The position numbers and the translations under genes are program-made. Below are positions 54,014 through 63,691 of a DNA stretch of 64,000 nt, one piece after another. Under the pieces are notes generated by a model that saw only the letters and a program-made list of their open reading frames with translations, did no database searches and was not told the DNA's origin. This stretch comes from JAVVEG01 sp041689205 (GTDB lineage Bacteria > Pseudomonadota > Gammaproteobacteria > Pseudomonadales > Pseudohongiellaceae): contig JBDNGQ010000209.1 of the NCBI GenBank assembly GCA_041689205.1, forward strand, positions 5,276-69,275, in the 5' to 3' direction. How positions within the stretch are numbered: the first letter of the stretch is position 1; each line of letters starts with the position of its first letter.

Positions 54014-56644
54014 ATGACTTTTCCCACAGAATTGCAAGATCGCTGGCAGCACACGGACCCCGAAATTCGACTGCAGGCACTCGATGACCTTGAAACTTCC
54101 GCCGCTAGTGCAAGTCTAGGCACTGCTGTTCAGGAGATATTTGTGCAGATCGCCAGCACAGATTCGGATAATCGAGTTCGCAGCGCGGCCGCACATAAAG
54201 TTACTGATATAAATCTGTTGGACCAGTTGTGTCATATTGTCCGTCAAAAAGACAAAGCGGTTTACAAATTCTGCAAAGAAAAACTCAATTCCATTCATGA
54301 ATTACAGGCACAGCAGACAGCTGCAGCGGCACGTGCGCTGCAAGTATGTATGAGTCTGGAAACACTGGCCTCGAAAGCTATCGGCCCATTGACTGGTGCG
54401 CAATATCACTACCAGCTCTCGCAGTGGCAGGAAAGCAGCAATGCCGGTAATGATGAACTGCAGCAACGCGTCAATGCCGCCAGTGCAATTCTTGCCGAAA
54501 AAGTAGGACAGTTCGTCAGCGACCGAACTCAGCAGATCGTCATGCAGCAAAGTATGGAACAGCTAAGGGCAGGATTCAGCAGTGCGGAAGTATTTATGAC
54601 TACTCTGCACGCACCCATTGACGACGAACAAATGCAGTCGCTCGGACAACATCTGCATGAACTGCAATCGCTGCTTGCGGCTTTCCCTGAGCTGTTACCA
54701 GACAGCACTGAAGCAGACGCTCAATCAAATACTGATTCACGTGAATTGCTGAAGCAAAGCAATGCGTTGCTCAAACTCATGAGTTCCTGTCATCAGGCAT
54801 GGCAACAACTGCAAAGCCGGACAGGAGAGCTCGACAAACTGCAGATTGCGGTCAAAAAAGCCTCAACTAAAGACAACAAAGTTTTAATAGATTTGCAGAA
54901 GCGCCTTGATAAATTATTTGCTGCGATAAACTGGCCAGAAAAGCTGCCAGCAAGCGCCGCCCATCAGCAGTACAAAGATGTCCTCACTGCACTTGCCGCT
55001 ATTCAATCTAAAAATGCTGAGTGGCAAACGAAAATCCTGACTGATGCAAGCGCTGATCTTGTCCTGCTGGAGCAGAGTATCGAACAGGGTCATCTGAGTG
55101 AAGCTCAGAAATTGTGGGATAAAGTAAACAACGCCAGCAATAAGACAGCCGAAAAAGCACGACTGGCATTACAGGAGCAGCTGCTGCCTTATAAAGTGCG
55201 TATCACTGAACTGCAAGACTGGAAGAATTTCGCGACCACTGAAAAGAAAAAAGAATTGATCGAAAAAATGCAACACCTGCTGGATGTTAATCAGCCGCCG
55301 CCGCAAAAAGCCAAGACCATAAGAGCACTCCAGGAAGATTGGAAAAAGCTCGGACACTCAGACGACAACGATAGTCTGTGGGCTCAGTTTAATGAGCTGG
55401 CTCATAAAGCCTTTGAACCCTGCAAAGAGTATTTCAAAGAGCGCAAAGACAAGATGAGCGCTAATCTCAAAGAACGCAATCGCATTTGTGATGAGCTTGA
55501 ACAGTTCATTGCCACTGTCAGTCCGGATGCGTTAAATATCTCTGACACCAGCAAGCTTGAAGCTGTCGCGCAGGAGGAATGGAAGAAGTATGCACCCGTA
55601 GCGCAGAACAAAATTAAGAATCTGCAGAAACGTTTTAATAACATTCTTAATTCACTGCGTCAGTTGAAACGAAAAACCCTGCAACATAATGCTGACAGGA
55701 AACTGGAATTTATCAAGCGGGCAGAAAAACTGCTGGAACTGGACGATTTCAAGGAAGCAATAAATGCTGCGAAGGGCCTGCAGAATGAATGGAAGACTAT
55801 TGGTCCATCGCCTTACAAAGAAGATCGCAACCACTGGAACACCTTCCGTCAAGCCTGCGATAAGTTATTTAGCAAGCGCGACGAACAGATAAAAGAGCAG
55901 AAAACTGAAGCTCGCAAAGTTGTCTCTGCTGCGCGTGAGACATTGAAAAAAATTAACGAGTTGTTGAATCTTAGCGACGAAGAATTTCTACAGTCCAAGA
56001 AGCAGTTTGCAGAACTCAAAGAAGCTTTTTACAGTCAGCTGAATCCAGATATGAAGACGGAGCGACGACAGCTGATTGAACAATTTGAAACGGCCAGCAA
56101 GAAATACGAATCCAGACAGCGTGCCGCGCCAGACCGAAAAAGTCTGCAGCTGATTAATCAGGTAAAAGCCAAAGCAGAGTTCTGTCAGAAGCTTGAAACT
56201 GCGTTACTCGCTCGAACCCCTGAAGCTGCTGACACGGACGCGGAACAACTGCGAGGGCACTGGCAGGCATTTGATGCAATCAGTGAACCTGAACTGGAGC
56301 AGAAAATGGAGAAGCGATTCAAACTGCTATGTCAAAATTCCGCTGATTTGACCAGGCTGAAAAAACTTTCCGCCGATAATGACACTATTGCCAGAGAGTT
56401 ATGTGTCGAAATGGAAATCCAGGCAGGCGTGGATTCACCCGCGCAAGACAAAGCTTTGCGTATGAAGATTCAATTGAATCACCTCAAGCATGATTTCGGT
56501 CAGACCCGTCATGCTGGCAAGAGCAAAATGCAGCTGATTAACGAGCTTGAAATGCAACTGCTGTGCACCGGGCCGCTTGATCCGGCAACTCGTACGGCAT
56601 TGCATTTGAGAACCGGCAGCATCAAAGCAAAACTCAGCAGCTAA
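54014..56644 (+). CDS. DUF349 domain-containing protein
   Basis: This 876-residue, largely helical protein is rich in Lys, Glu, Gln and Ala, with long coiled-coil stretches. Several DUF349 units are visible in the second half, each with a W..LG or W..IG core (EDWKKLGHS, NEWKTIGPS) followed by F..AC..F/LF. The N-terminal 100 residues look like HEAT-type helices (DPEIRLQALDDLE, DSDNRVRSAAAHKV). DUF349 proteins are found in many bacteria and their function is not settled. There is no signal peptide, so it is probably cytoplasmic. Confidence 0.88.
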   Translation: MTFPTELQDRWQHTDPEIRLQALDDLETSAASASLGTAVQEIFVQIASTDSDNRVRSAAAHKVTDINLLDQLCHIVRQKDKAVYKFCKEKLNSIHELQAQQTAAAARALQVCMSLETLASKAIGPLTGAQYHYQLSQWQESSNAGNDELQQRVNAASAILAEKVGQFVSDRTQQIVMQQSMEQLRAGFSSAEVFMTTLHAPIDDEQMQSLGQHLHELQSLLAAFPELLPDSTEADAQSNTDSRELLKQSNALLKLMSSCHQAWQQLQSRTGELDKLQIAVKKASTKDNKVLIDLQKRLDKLFAAINWPEKLPASAAHQQYKDVLTALAAIQSKNAEWQTKILTDASADLVLLEQSIEQGHLSEAQKLWDKVNNASNKTAEKARLALQEQLLPYKVRITELQDWKNFATTEKKKELIEKMQHLLDVNQPPPQKAKTIRALQEDWKKLGHSDDNDSLWAQFNELAHKAFEPCKEYFKERKDKMSANLKERNRICDELEQFIATVSPDALNISDTSKLEAVAQEEWKKYAPVAQNKIKNLQKRFNNILNSLRQLKRKTLQHNADRKLEFIKRAEKLLELDDFKEAINAAKGLQNEWKTIGPSPYKEDRNHWNTFRQACDKLFSKRDEQIKEQKTEARKVVSAARETLKKINELLNLSDEEFLQSKKQFAELKEAFYSQLNPDMKTERRQLIEQFETASKKYESRQRAAPDRKSLQLINQVKAKAEFCQKLETALLARTPEAADTDAEQLRGHWQAFDAISEPELEQKMEKRFKLLCQNSADLTRLKKLSADNDTIARELCVEMEIQAGVDSPAQDKALRMKIQLNHLKHDFGQTRHAGKSKMQLINELEMQLLCTGPLDPATRTALHLRTGSIKAKLSS

Positions 56645-56650
56645 GAAAAT

Positions 56651-57853
56651 CTACTCTTTCAGATCGGCAAGCAGTGCGATCTGGCTAAACGGATCTTCCT
56701 GAGAAGCGGCGTAACGGCTGATCACTGGATTAGCATACATCTGTAGCAGATAAGGCCTGATTTTTTCGTCCGCTGCCTGCAGACGTTTCTCAAATTCAGC
56801 TTTCGCTTCCTCAATCCGCCCGGCATCGTTACCGGGCAAAGATTCCAGCAGCGGTACCAGTTCCGGAGCACTTTGCTGAAGTTTTTCCAGAGCCACATAA
56901 TTACTGTTCTGCAACAAATAATTATCAATAATCTGCTTATCAATCAAACTGGCGATTTGGTCAGGATCATCACTGACAATTCCCAATTCCTTTCCGAAGC
57001 TGACATGAACATGGCCCTTATAACCGACCATTCCAGTGACTATGCTGTGAATATCACTTTGTTCATCTTTCTGATATGAGCCGGCTTCTTTCTTTTGATA
57101 AAGCTCACTGGCTTTAAGCGCATCACAGGGATCAAATTCATAAGAAATTGCCACCGGTACAATGTGTAAGGCTGACAAGGCAGCACCCAGACCTTCGTCT
57201 CTTTTTGACATCCCCAGCATTTTCAACAACGCGGGATCTGTGCGATCGACACCATCTTTAGCGCGCCCTTCACGTTGTGCTATCCAGACATTACGCTTTA
57301 ATTCGATACAGTGATGGATATAAGCAGATAATTGCTTCGAAGATTTCAGCATTTCCCGGCCTTTCAGGGAGCGCCTGACGATGAAGCTTTTATTCAAACG
57401 CATTAAATCATTGACGAACGGGCGTTTTAGAAGATTATCGCCAATAGCAATATAGACAGTGTCGCAGCCAGCGTGATACAGCATGTAATTCACAAATGCG
57501 GGATCCATGGCGATATCACGATGATTACTGATAAATAGATAAGAACGATCTGATTTTAGATTCTCCAGCCCTGAATGAGTCAGGCTGGAGGTGGTTTTTT
57601 CAATCATTTCGTCCATGTAGCGTGCTATCACTGTCTGCATGCCAGCAATATCACGGACATCTTTTAATTCATTGCTTAATTTCCTTCGGCTTAGAAAACG
57701 CACCAGAAAAGGCAGGGCTTTGTACAAGCGCGGACGGCTGAAGCCGCCAATACTGCTTATAAATCCGTCATCAGCCAGCAGCGAATCGAGCACCGGGCGG
57801 ACCTCGTCATCGTTATAAGGTCGAATGTCCTGAAATTGATCGATTGTATCCAT
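56651..57853 (-). CDS. PlsC-like acyltransferase
   Basis: This 400-residue protein carries an acyltransferase core: SNHRDIAMDPAF near residues 109-120 (His and Asp of the catalytic pair, here spaced H-x5-D rather than the usual H-x4-D), NKSFIVRRSLKGR, and VWIAQREGRAKDG in place of the FPEGTRS block. It may acylate a glycerophosphate or another lipid. No membrane helix is obvious. It is longer than PlsC (about 245 residues), with extensions at both ends. The specific substrate is unknown. Confidence 0.78.
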   Translation of the reverse strand: MDTIDQFQDIRPYNDDEVRPVLDSLLADDGFISSIGGFSRPRLYKALPFLVRFLSRRKLSNELKDVRDIAGMQTVIARYMDEMIEKTTSSLTHSGLENLKSDRSYLFISNHRDIAMDPAFVNYMLYHAGCDTVYIAIGDNLLKRPFVNDLMRLNKSFIVRRSLKGREMLKSSKQLSAYIHHCIELKRNVWIAQREGRAKDGVDRTDPALLKMLGMSKRDEGLGAALSALHIVPVAISYEFDPCDALKASELYQKKEAGSYQKDEQSDIHSIVTGMVGYKGHVHVSFGKELGIVSDDPDQIASLIDKQIIDNYLLQNSNYVALEKLQQSAPELVPLLESLPGNDAGRIEEAKAEFEKRLQAADEKIRPYLLQMYANPVISRYAASQEDPFSQIALLADLKE

Positions 57854-57886
57854 AGTCTGACTCAGCGGATTAAAGCGGCAGCGATT

Positions 57887-59701
57887 CTAACCATTTTGCC
57901 CAACCCTGGCAAACTGGTCAGGTAATGACTTGTGGCCATCCTGTCCCGAGAACTGCAACTCGGCAAGCCGCGCGTACAAAGGGCAACTTAACAGCAGTTC
58001 CTGATGACTTCCCTGGGCAATTAAGCCGCCCTTCTCCATAACCGCAATCCGGTCTACATTGATGACCGTTGCAAGGCGATGCGCAATTATAATCGTCGTG
58101 CGATTGCGCATAAGCTGCTCCAGTGCCATCTGAACCTTGCGCTCACTCTCCGCATCCAGCGCGCTTGTTGCCTCATCCAGCAACAGAATTTCCGGATTTT
58201 TCAAGATGGCCCGCGCAATCGCAATACGCTGTCTTTGTCCCCCTGACAATCGAATGCCTGATTCTCCCAGGAAGCTTTTGTACCCACGGGGTAGCTGCTC
58301 GATAAACTCATGGGCATGGGCAGATTTGGCCGCTTCAATCACTTCTTCGTCGCTGGCATCCGGTCGGCCATAGCGGATGTTTTCGAACACATCACCGGTG
58401 AACATCGCCGGCTGCTGAGAGACTATTGCGATATGACTGCGCAGCTCAATCGGATCCACGGTGCGAATATCGACTCCGTCAATCAGTATGTTGCCGGACT
58501 TAGGATCATAAAAGCGCAGCAGCAAATCGAACAGTGTGGACTTGCCTGCGCCTGATGGCCCCACCAACGCCAGACTGCTGGCGGCCTTGATATCAAGTGA
58601 CAGGTTTAGAATCGCAGCCGTGTCTGGCCTTGAGGGGTAATAAAAACTGAGTCTTTCGATCTTGATCAGACCTTGAAACGGGGTCGGGAAACTTATCGGC
58701 TGCACGGGAGCCACAATGTCACTCTCAGCATTCAACAGCTCCAGCAGGCGCTCGGTAGCGCCGGCAGCACGCTGCAGATCGCCTATCACCTGACTGATTG
58801 CACCGACTGCTGCAGCCACCATCACGGCGTACACCACAAAGGCGGTCAGTTCACCGGCGGACATGCGACCATTAATGACATCCTGGCCACCAACCCAGAT
58901 CATAACTGCCACTGCAGCAAACACCAGTGTCATCACTATCGTAATTAATAATGAACGAGACTTGATGCGCGCCAGCGCTACCTTGAACGCTGACTCCACA
59001 TGAGCAGAGAATTGAATATCATCGGCACGTTGATGATTGTATGCCTGCACGGTTTTAATCTGCTGGATACTTTCCCCGACATAGGCGCCCACATTGGCAA
59101 TCTCATCCTGGCTGCTGCGTGAAAGTTTTCGCACCCGTCGACCAAATATCATAATGGGGCCGATCACCAGGGGTATACACAACAACACGATGCTGGTTAA
59201 TTTTGGATTGGTAATGAACAAGAATATAGTGCCACCAAACAGTATCAAAATATTGCGCAGAGCAATTGAAACCGAAGATCCAATTACGGTTTGCAGCAGT
59301 GTGGTGTCAGTAGTGATGCGTGACTGAATTTCACCACTGATGTTTTCTTCAAAATAGCCGGGATGCAAACTGATCAGATGAGTGAAAACCGCCTTGCGCA
59401 TATCTGCGGTAACACGCTCGCCCAGCCACGACACCCAGTAGAAACGAGCGAATGTGCCCAGAGCCTGGAGTATCGCAGCGATAAGAAAACCAATAATTGC
59501 CCAGCGCAGAGACTGAGTGGAACCTGCAACAAAACCAGAATCCACAATGATCCGGACAAACTGCACCAGACCCAGGGTAACGCCAGCCGTAAGCACCAGT
59601 GCAACAGTGGCGATGAACATTTGTGTTTTGTAGGGAGTGATGAAGCGTAATGCCTGGATCAGGCCAGCTGTGTGTTTAACGGGAAGTAACAAACCAGGCA
59701 T
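57887..59701 (-). CDS. MsbA-like ABC exporter
   Basis: This half-transporter of about 604 residues has six membrane helices in the first 320 residues and an ATPase domain with Walker A GPSGAGKSTLFD, signature LSGGQRQRIAIARA and Walker B ILLLDEATSALD. Such proteins export lipids (MsbA flips lipid A) or other amphiphiles. I start it at MPGLLLPVKH (59701); longer frames with ATG or TTG starts to 59764 exist. It follows sbcB on the same strand. Whether it is the true MsbA is uncertain because no lpxK is next to it. Confidence 0.85.
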   Translation of the reverse strand: MPGLLLPVKHTAGLIQALRFITPYKTQMFIATVALVLTAGVTLGLVQFVRIIVDSGFVAGSTQSLRWAIIGFLIAAILQALGTFARFYWVSWLGERVTADMRKAVFTHLISLHPGYFEENISGEIQSRITTDTTLLQTVIGSSVSIALRNILILFGGTIFLFITNPKLTSIVLLCIPLVIGPIMIFGRRVRKLSRSSQDEIANVGAYVGESIQQIKTVQAYNHQRADDIQFSAHVESAFKVALARIKSRSLLITIVMTLVFAAVAVMIWVGGQDVINGRMSAGELTAFVVYAVMVAAAVGAISQVIGDLQRAAGATERLLELLNAESDIVAPVQPISFPTPFQGLIKIERLSFYYPSRPDTAAILNLSLDIKAASSLALVGPSGAGKSTLFDLLLRFYDPKSGNILIDGVDIRTVDPIELRSHIAIVSQQPAMFTGDVFENIRYGRPDASDEEVIEAAKSAHAHEFIEQLPRGYKSFLGESGIRLSGGQRQRIAIARAILKNPEILLLDEATSALDAESERKVQMALEQLMRNRTTIIIAHRLATVINVDRIAVMEKGGLIAQGSHQELLLSCPLYARLAELQFSGQDGHKSLPDQFARVGQNG

Positions 59702-59769
59702 AATTTGTGTCCAGAAACGGAAGATCATACTCCTGTGCAGAGTGCAGAGCAAAATTGCGTTCAATTACG

Positions 59770-61293
59770 TCATTGCAGCACTGCGGTTTCGGGATTGTCT
59801 GCCAGCTGATCCAGTTGCAGATGGACTGCAAGCGTATCTGCATACACTTCAATCTCGTCGAGTATCTGCTGAGCCTCAGAGTCCGGCTGCTCAAGCCGCA
59901 TTTTTGCGACTTCTGCACGAAAGCTCAGCAAATCGAGGCCGGCGCCGCGCTCCGACGATGAACGAATGAGCCGCTGACGACAAAATTCACCCCAGCGCTG
60001 CATCTCTTCCCCATTCAGGCGATCTGGCCAGTTTCTCGCCCGATAACGAAACAGCATTTCATGCAGGCGGCCATCCTGAAATCGTGGCGCTAACGTCGCC
60101 AGAGAATCCGGGGGACAATTGCGAACAGCGCTGATGCCGCGCTTGTCTGTTTCGGAAAAAAAGCCGCCACTGTAAATCATATAATCAGGATCATCCTCCA
60201 GATCAGGTTCTTCATCAGGGCTGAGTTCAAGCAGCCGTCGGTCATAGGCCCTGGTTACTTTCTCCAGCACCATAGCCAGTTTCTCAGGGTCAGCGCACAG
60301 GCTTTCCCAATGCGTTTGACTAAGAGCCAGATCAACAGAATATTTCTCCGCAAGCTCAGCGCTCAGAACGCCTGCCGGCACCAGCACGGGACAACGATTA
60401 AGATGCACAACTTTAAGAGGAATCCGTTCTTCGCCTTCGGCAAGCAGTTGCTGGGAGGTAAACAGCAGACGCCTGATTTCCTCTACAGACAGCTCAATCC
60501 ACTTCGCAGGATCGAGGCGCAGATCACAGACAATAACGCCATTACTGTCGATGGGATGCCTACACAGCGGAGCAACCAGAGCCAGACAACCTCGGATTGA
60601 GGGATACATCATAGAGACATGCAGTACCTGTTTGTGGGTCAGCAGATTAAGCTGTGCCTGCACCGCATGCTTGCTGCGCAATTGATAAATATGTTCATAC
60701 AATTTTGGTTGCCGGTCTCTGATCAGCCGCGCCAATTCAATTGTAGCCGCAACATCAGCCAGCGCATCATGAGCATCAGCATGCGCGATGCCATTGGCTG
60801 CAGTCAGCATCTCCAGGCGAAAGCTGGGAGAACCATCCTCCTTTTGAGGCCAGACGATGCCCTGCGGTCGAGTGGCAGCGCACAAGCGCACCATATCGAT
60901 AATGTCCCAGCGTGAATTACCGTTTTTCCATTCCCGCTCATAGGGATCATAGAAATTGCGGTACAAGATCTGACGGCTCAGTTCATCGTCAAAGCGGATG
61001 CTGTTATAGCCCGCCACACAAGTGCCGGCCTGAGAAAACTCAGCATGGATGCGAGCTATGAACTCAGCCTCGCATAAACCTTCCGCCAGCGCCTTCTGCG
61101 GGGTGATCCCGGTGATCAGGCAGGCCTGCGGGTGCGGCAGCATGTCAGGAGCAGGTTTACAGTACATAAGCAGTGGCTCACCGATAATATTCAGTGCCTC
61201 GTCGGTGCGGATACCAGCAAACTGGGCGGCGCGATCCCGTCTCGGATCAGCTCCGAAAGTCTCATAGTCGTGCCAGTAAATTGTTCTGCTCAA
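59770..61293 (-). CDS. sbcB: Exodeoxyribonuclease I
   Basis: This 507-residue DEDDh exonuclease has HDYETFGADPRRDRAAQFA at the N-terminus, AGYNSIRFDDELSRQI and ADAHDALADVAATIELA. The SH3-like and C-terminal domains follow. It degrades single-stranded DNA 3' to 5' in recombination and repair. The start is TTG, with GAGG about 10 nt upstream. Confidence 0.94.
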   Translation of the reverse strand: MSRTIYWHDYETFGADPRRDRAAQFAGIRTDEALNIIGEPLLMYCKPAPDMLPHPQACLITGITPQKALAEGLCEAEFIARIHAEFSQAGTCVAGYNSIRFDDELSRQILYRNFYDPYEREWKNGNSRWDIIDMVRLCAATRPQGIVWPQKEDGSPSFRLEMLTAANGIAHADAHDALADVAATIELARLIRDRQPKLYEHIYQLRSKHAVQAQLNLLTHKQVLHVSMMYPSIRGCLALVAPLCRHPIDSNGVIVCDLRLDPAKWIELSVEEIRRLLFTSQQLLAEGEERIPLKVVHLNRCPVLVPAGVLSAELAEKYSVDLALSQTHWESLCADPEKLAMVLEKVTRAYDRRLLELSPDEEPDLEDDPDYMIYSGGFFSETDKRGISAVRNCPPDSLATLAPRFQDGRLHEMLFRYRARNWPDRLNGEEMQRWGEFCRQRLIRSSSERGAGLDLLSFRAEVAKMRLEQPDSEAQQILDEIEVYADTLAVHLQLDQLADNPETAVLQ

Positions 61294-61502
61294 AACGCTA
61301 GCCTCTTAATCCATGTCGTCAGTCAATGTTACAAGACTATACATCTGCCTGACACACAAAAATTAACCGCTCGCATTCCTTCAACACCCGCTTAGTAGTA
61401 GTATTCGCTTCGATACATAAGCAAACAATCTGCAATCTTATATTTCAGCTCGCATTCGAGCTTGACGACACTGGAAACAAGTACAAGGACCCGATAATAC
61501 TT

Positions 61503-62516
61503 ATGCACTTCCCTGGCGCCCATATTCTCAGCGTGACTCAGTTCGAACGTGAAGACGTCGAAACAGTTTTTAAAGTAGCTGATAACATGGTTCCTTTCGC
61601 ACACCGTCAACGCATGACCAAAGTGCTGGATGGCGCAATTCTTGGCAATATGTTCTTTGAACCCAGCACCCGCACCCGGGTAAGTTTTGGCTGTGCGTTC
61701 AACCTGCTCGGCGGCGAGGTACGGGAAACCACTGATATCAAGTCTTCCTCGATCACCAAAGGTGAATCACTGTACGATACCGCGCGCGTGCTCAGCGGCT
61801 ACAGCGACATTATTGTGATGCGCCATACGCAGCCGGGCTCGGTAGCAGAGTTTGCGCGCGCCAGTCGGGTGCCCGTGCTCAATGCAGGCGATGGCACCAA
61901 TGAACATCCGAGTCAGGCGCTGCTCGACCTGTACACGATTCGCAAAGAGCTCAAAACTCACGGACAGCAGATCGACGGTATGCGTATAGCAATGATAGGA
62001 GATCTCAAGCACGGCCGCACAGTGCACTCCCTGTCACAATTGATTCGTCTGTATTCAAACATCACCGTTACCCTGATCTCTCCTGATGAATTGCGCATGC
62101 CGCCTGAAATAGTTGAGGATCTGCGCAGGCATGGTCACACCGTCACAGAGACAGATGATATGGAACAGGGCCTCGCGGACAATGATACGGTCTACCTGAC
62201 CCGTATTCAGGAAGAGCGGTTTACCACCCGAATGGAAGCAGATATTTACCGCGGCCGGTTTCGGCTTAATCAGGAAATCTATACCCGTTACTGCCAGCCC
62301 AATACCGTGATAATGCATCCCCTTCCCAGGGATTCACGTGAGGAGGCCAACGAACTTGATAACGATCTTAATCTTCACCCCAGCCTGGCGATATTCCGGC
62401 AGACCGATAATGGCGTCCTGGTGCGCATGGCACTTTTTGCTCTGGTGCTTAATGTCGCTGATCAGGTGGAAGATAGCGCACGTAAAGTTAACTGGTACAC
62501 CGGAAGTCGATTTTAA
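61503..62516 (+). CDS. pyrB: Aspartate carbamoyltransferase catalytic chain
   Basis: This 337-residue transferase has the carbamoyl phosphate loop PSTRTRVSFG, the GESLYDTARVL lysine region, DGTNEHPSQALLDLYTI and MHPLPRDSREE. It commits carbamoyl phosphate to pyrimidine synthesis. No pyrI regulatory chain or inactive PyrC-like partner is next to it, unlike E. coli and Pseudomonas respectively. The 209-bp spacer upstream shared with sbcB shows no further feature. Confidence 0.96.
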   Translation: MHFPGAHILSVTQFEREDVETVFKVADNMVPFAHRQRMTKVLDGAILGNMFFEPSTRTRVSFGCAFNLLGGEVRETTDIKSSSITKGESLYDTARVLSGYSDIIVMRHTQPGSVAEFARASRVPVLNAGDGTNEHPSQALLDLYTIRKELKTHGQQIDGMRIAMIGDLKHGRTVHSLSQLIRLYSNITVTLISPDELRMPPEIVEDLRRHGHTVTETDDMEQGLADNDTVYLTRIQEERFTTRMEADIYRGRFRLNQEIYTRYCQPNTVIMHPLPRDSREEANELDNDLNLHPSLAIFRQTDNGVLVRMALFALVLNVADQVEDSARKVNWYTGSRF

Positions 62517-62548
62517 AAATTACAATAATTATCGGAGAAGGATCAACC

Positions 62549-63688
62549 ATGGTTTTTAAAGATCTGTTGCGCATCATGATTGAACGAGATGGTTCTGACC
62601 TTTTCTTAACCACTGGCGCCCCTCCCAGTATGAAAGCGTTTGGCAAACTTACCCCGCTAAGCTCGCAGATCCTGCCTGATGATGCTGTCAAAAAAATAGC
62701 GTGGCAGATTATGAATCCAGAGCAGATAAAAGATTTCGAGAAAAACCCGGAGATGAACCTGGCGATCTCAGACCCGGAAATTGGCCGCTTTCGAGTTAAC
62801 ATTTTTAAACAGCGCGGACAACTGGCGCTGGTTGCCCGCAACATTAAAACTGTGATTCCCAGTGCTGACTCCCTGGGGCTGCCACCAATCCTGAAAACCC
62901 TGATTATGCAGAAACGCGGACTGGTGCTGTTTGTTGGCGGCACCGGTTCTGGTAAATCAACATCACTGGCAGCACTGATCGATCATCGCAATACCAACAG
63001 CGATGGTCATATCATCACTATTGAAGACCCTATCGAATTTGTTCATCAGCATAAGATGTCCATAGTAAACCAGCGTGAAGTTGGCGTTGATACCATGAGT
63101 TATGAGCAGGCTCTGCAGAACACATTGCGACAGGCTCCGGACGTCATTCTTATTGGTGAAATCCGCAGTCAGGAAACCATGGAGCACGCACTGGCCTTTG
63201 CGGAAACCGGTCATCTTTGTTTGTCGACCTTACACGCTAACAATGCCAACCAGGCGCTGGACCGGATCATCAATTTTTTCCCGGAAGAGCGCCACAGACA
63301 ACTCTTTATGGATTTGTCATTGAACCTTCAAGGCTTTGTTTCTCAGCGCCTTATTCCGACTGTCGACGGAAAACGTGCAGCCGCGATCGAGATTCTGCTT
63401 GGAACTCCCCGTGTCTGCGACCTGATCAAACAGGGGAAAGTGGATGAAATCAAAGAGGTCATGGAGAAATCTGAGAATCAGGGCATGAAAACCTTCGACT
63501 CATCGCTGTTTGACCTGTACAAAAATGGCAGGATATCGCTGGAAGAAGCGCTTAAAAATGCCGATTCAAAAAACAATTTGCGCTTAAAAGTACAGCTGTC
63601 CGAAACGAGTGGTTCACGCGATGACGAGGCAGAGGAAGGACCTGGCTTATCACTCGCTCCAAAAGATGACGACGGACGTGGACACTAA
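62549..63688 (+). CDS. pilU: Type IV pilus retraction ATPase PilU
   Basis: This 379-residue hexameric ATPase has Walker A VGGTGSGKSTSLAAL, the Asp box IITIEDPIEFVHQHKMS, Walker B ILIGEIRSQETM and the His box LCLSTLHANNANQALDR. The sequence QHKMSIVNQREVGVDT and the long acidic tail favour PilU over PilT. PilU assists PilT in pulling back pili. The usual partner pilT is not beside it; it follows pyrB by 32 nt. GAGAAGGA precedes the ATG. Confidence 0.93.
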   Translation: MVFKDLLRIMIERDGSDLFLTTGAPPSMKAFGKLTPLSSQILPDDAVKKIAWQIMNPEQIKDFEKNPEMNLAISDPEIGRFRVNIFKQRGQLALVARNIKTVIPSADSLGLPPILKTLIMQKRGLVLFVGGTGSGKSTSLAALIDHRNTNSDGHIITIEDPIEFVHQHKMSIVNQREVGVDTMSYEQALQNTLRQAPDVILIGEIRSQETMEHALAFAETGHLCLSTLHANNANQALDRIINFFPEERHRQLFMDLSLNLQGFVSQRLIPTVDGKRAAAIEILLGTPRVCDLIKQGKVDEIKEVMEKSENQGMKTFDSSLFDLYKNGRISLEEALKNADSKNNLRLKVQLSETSGSRDDEAEEGPGLSLAPKDDDGRGH

Positions 63689-63691
63689 AAA

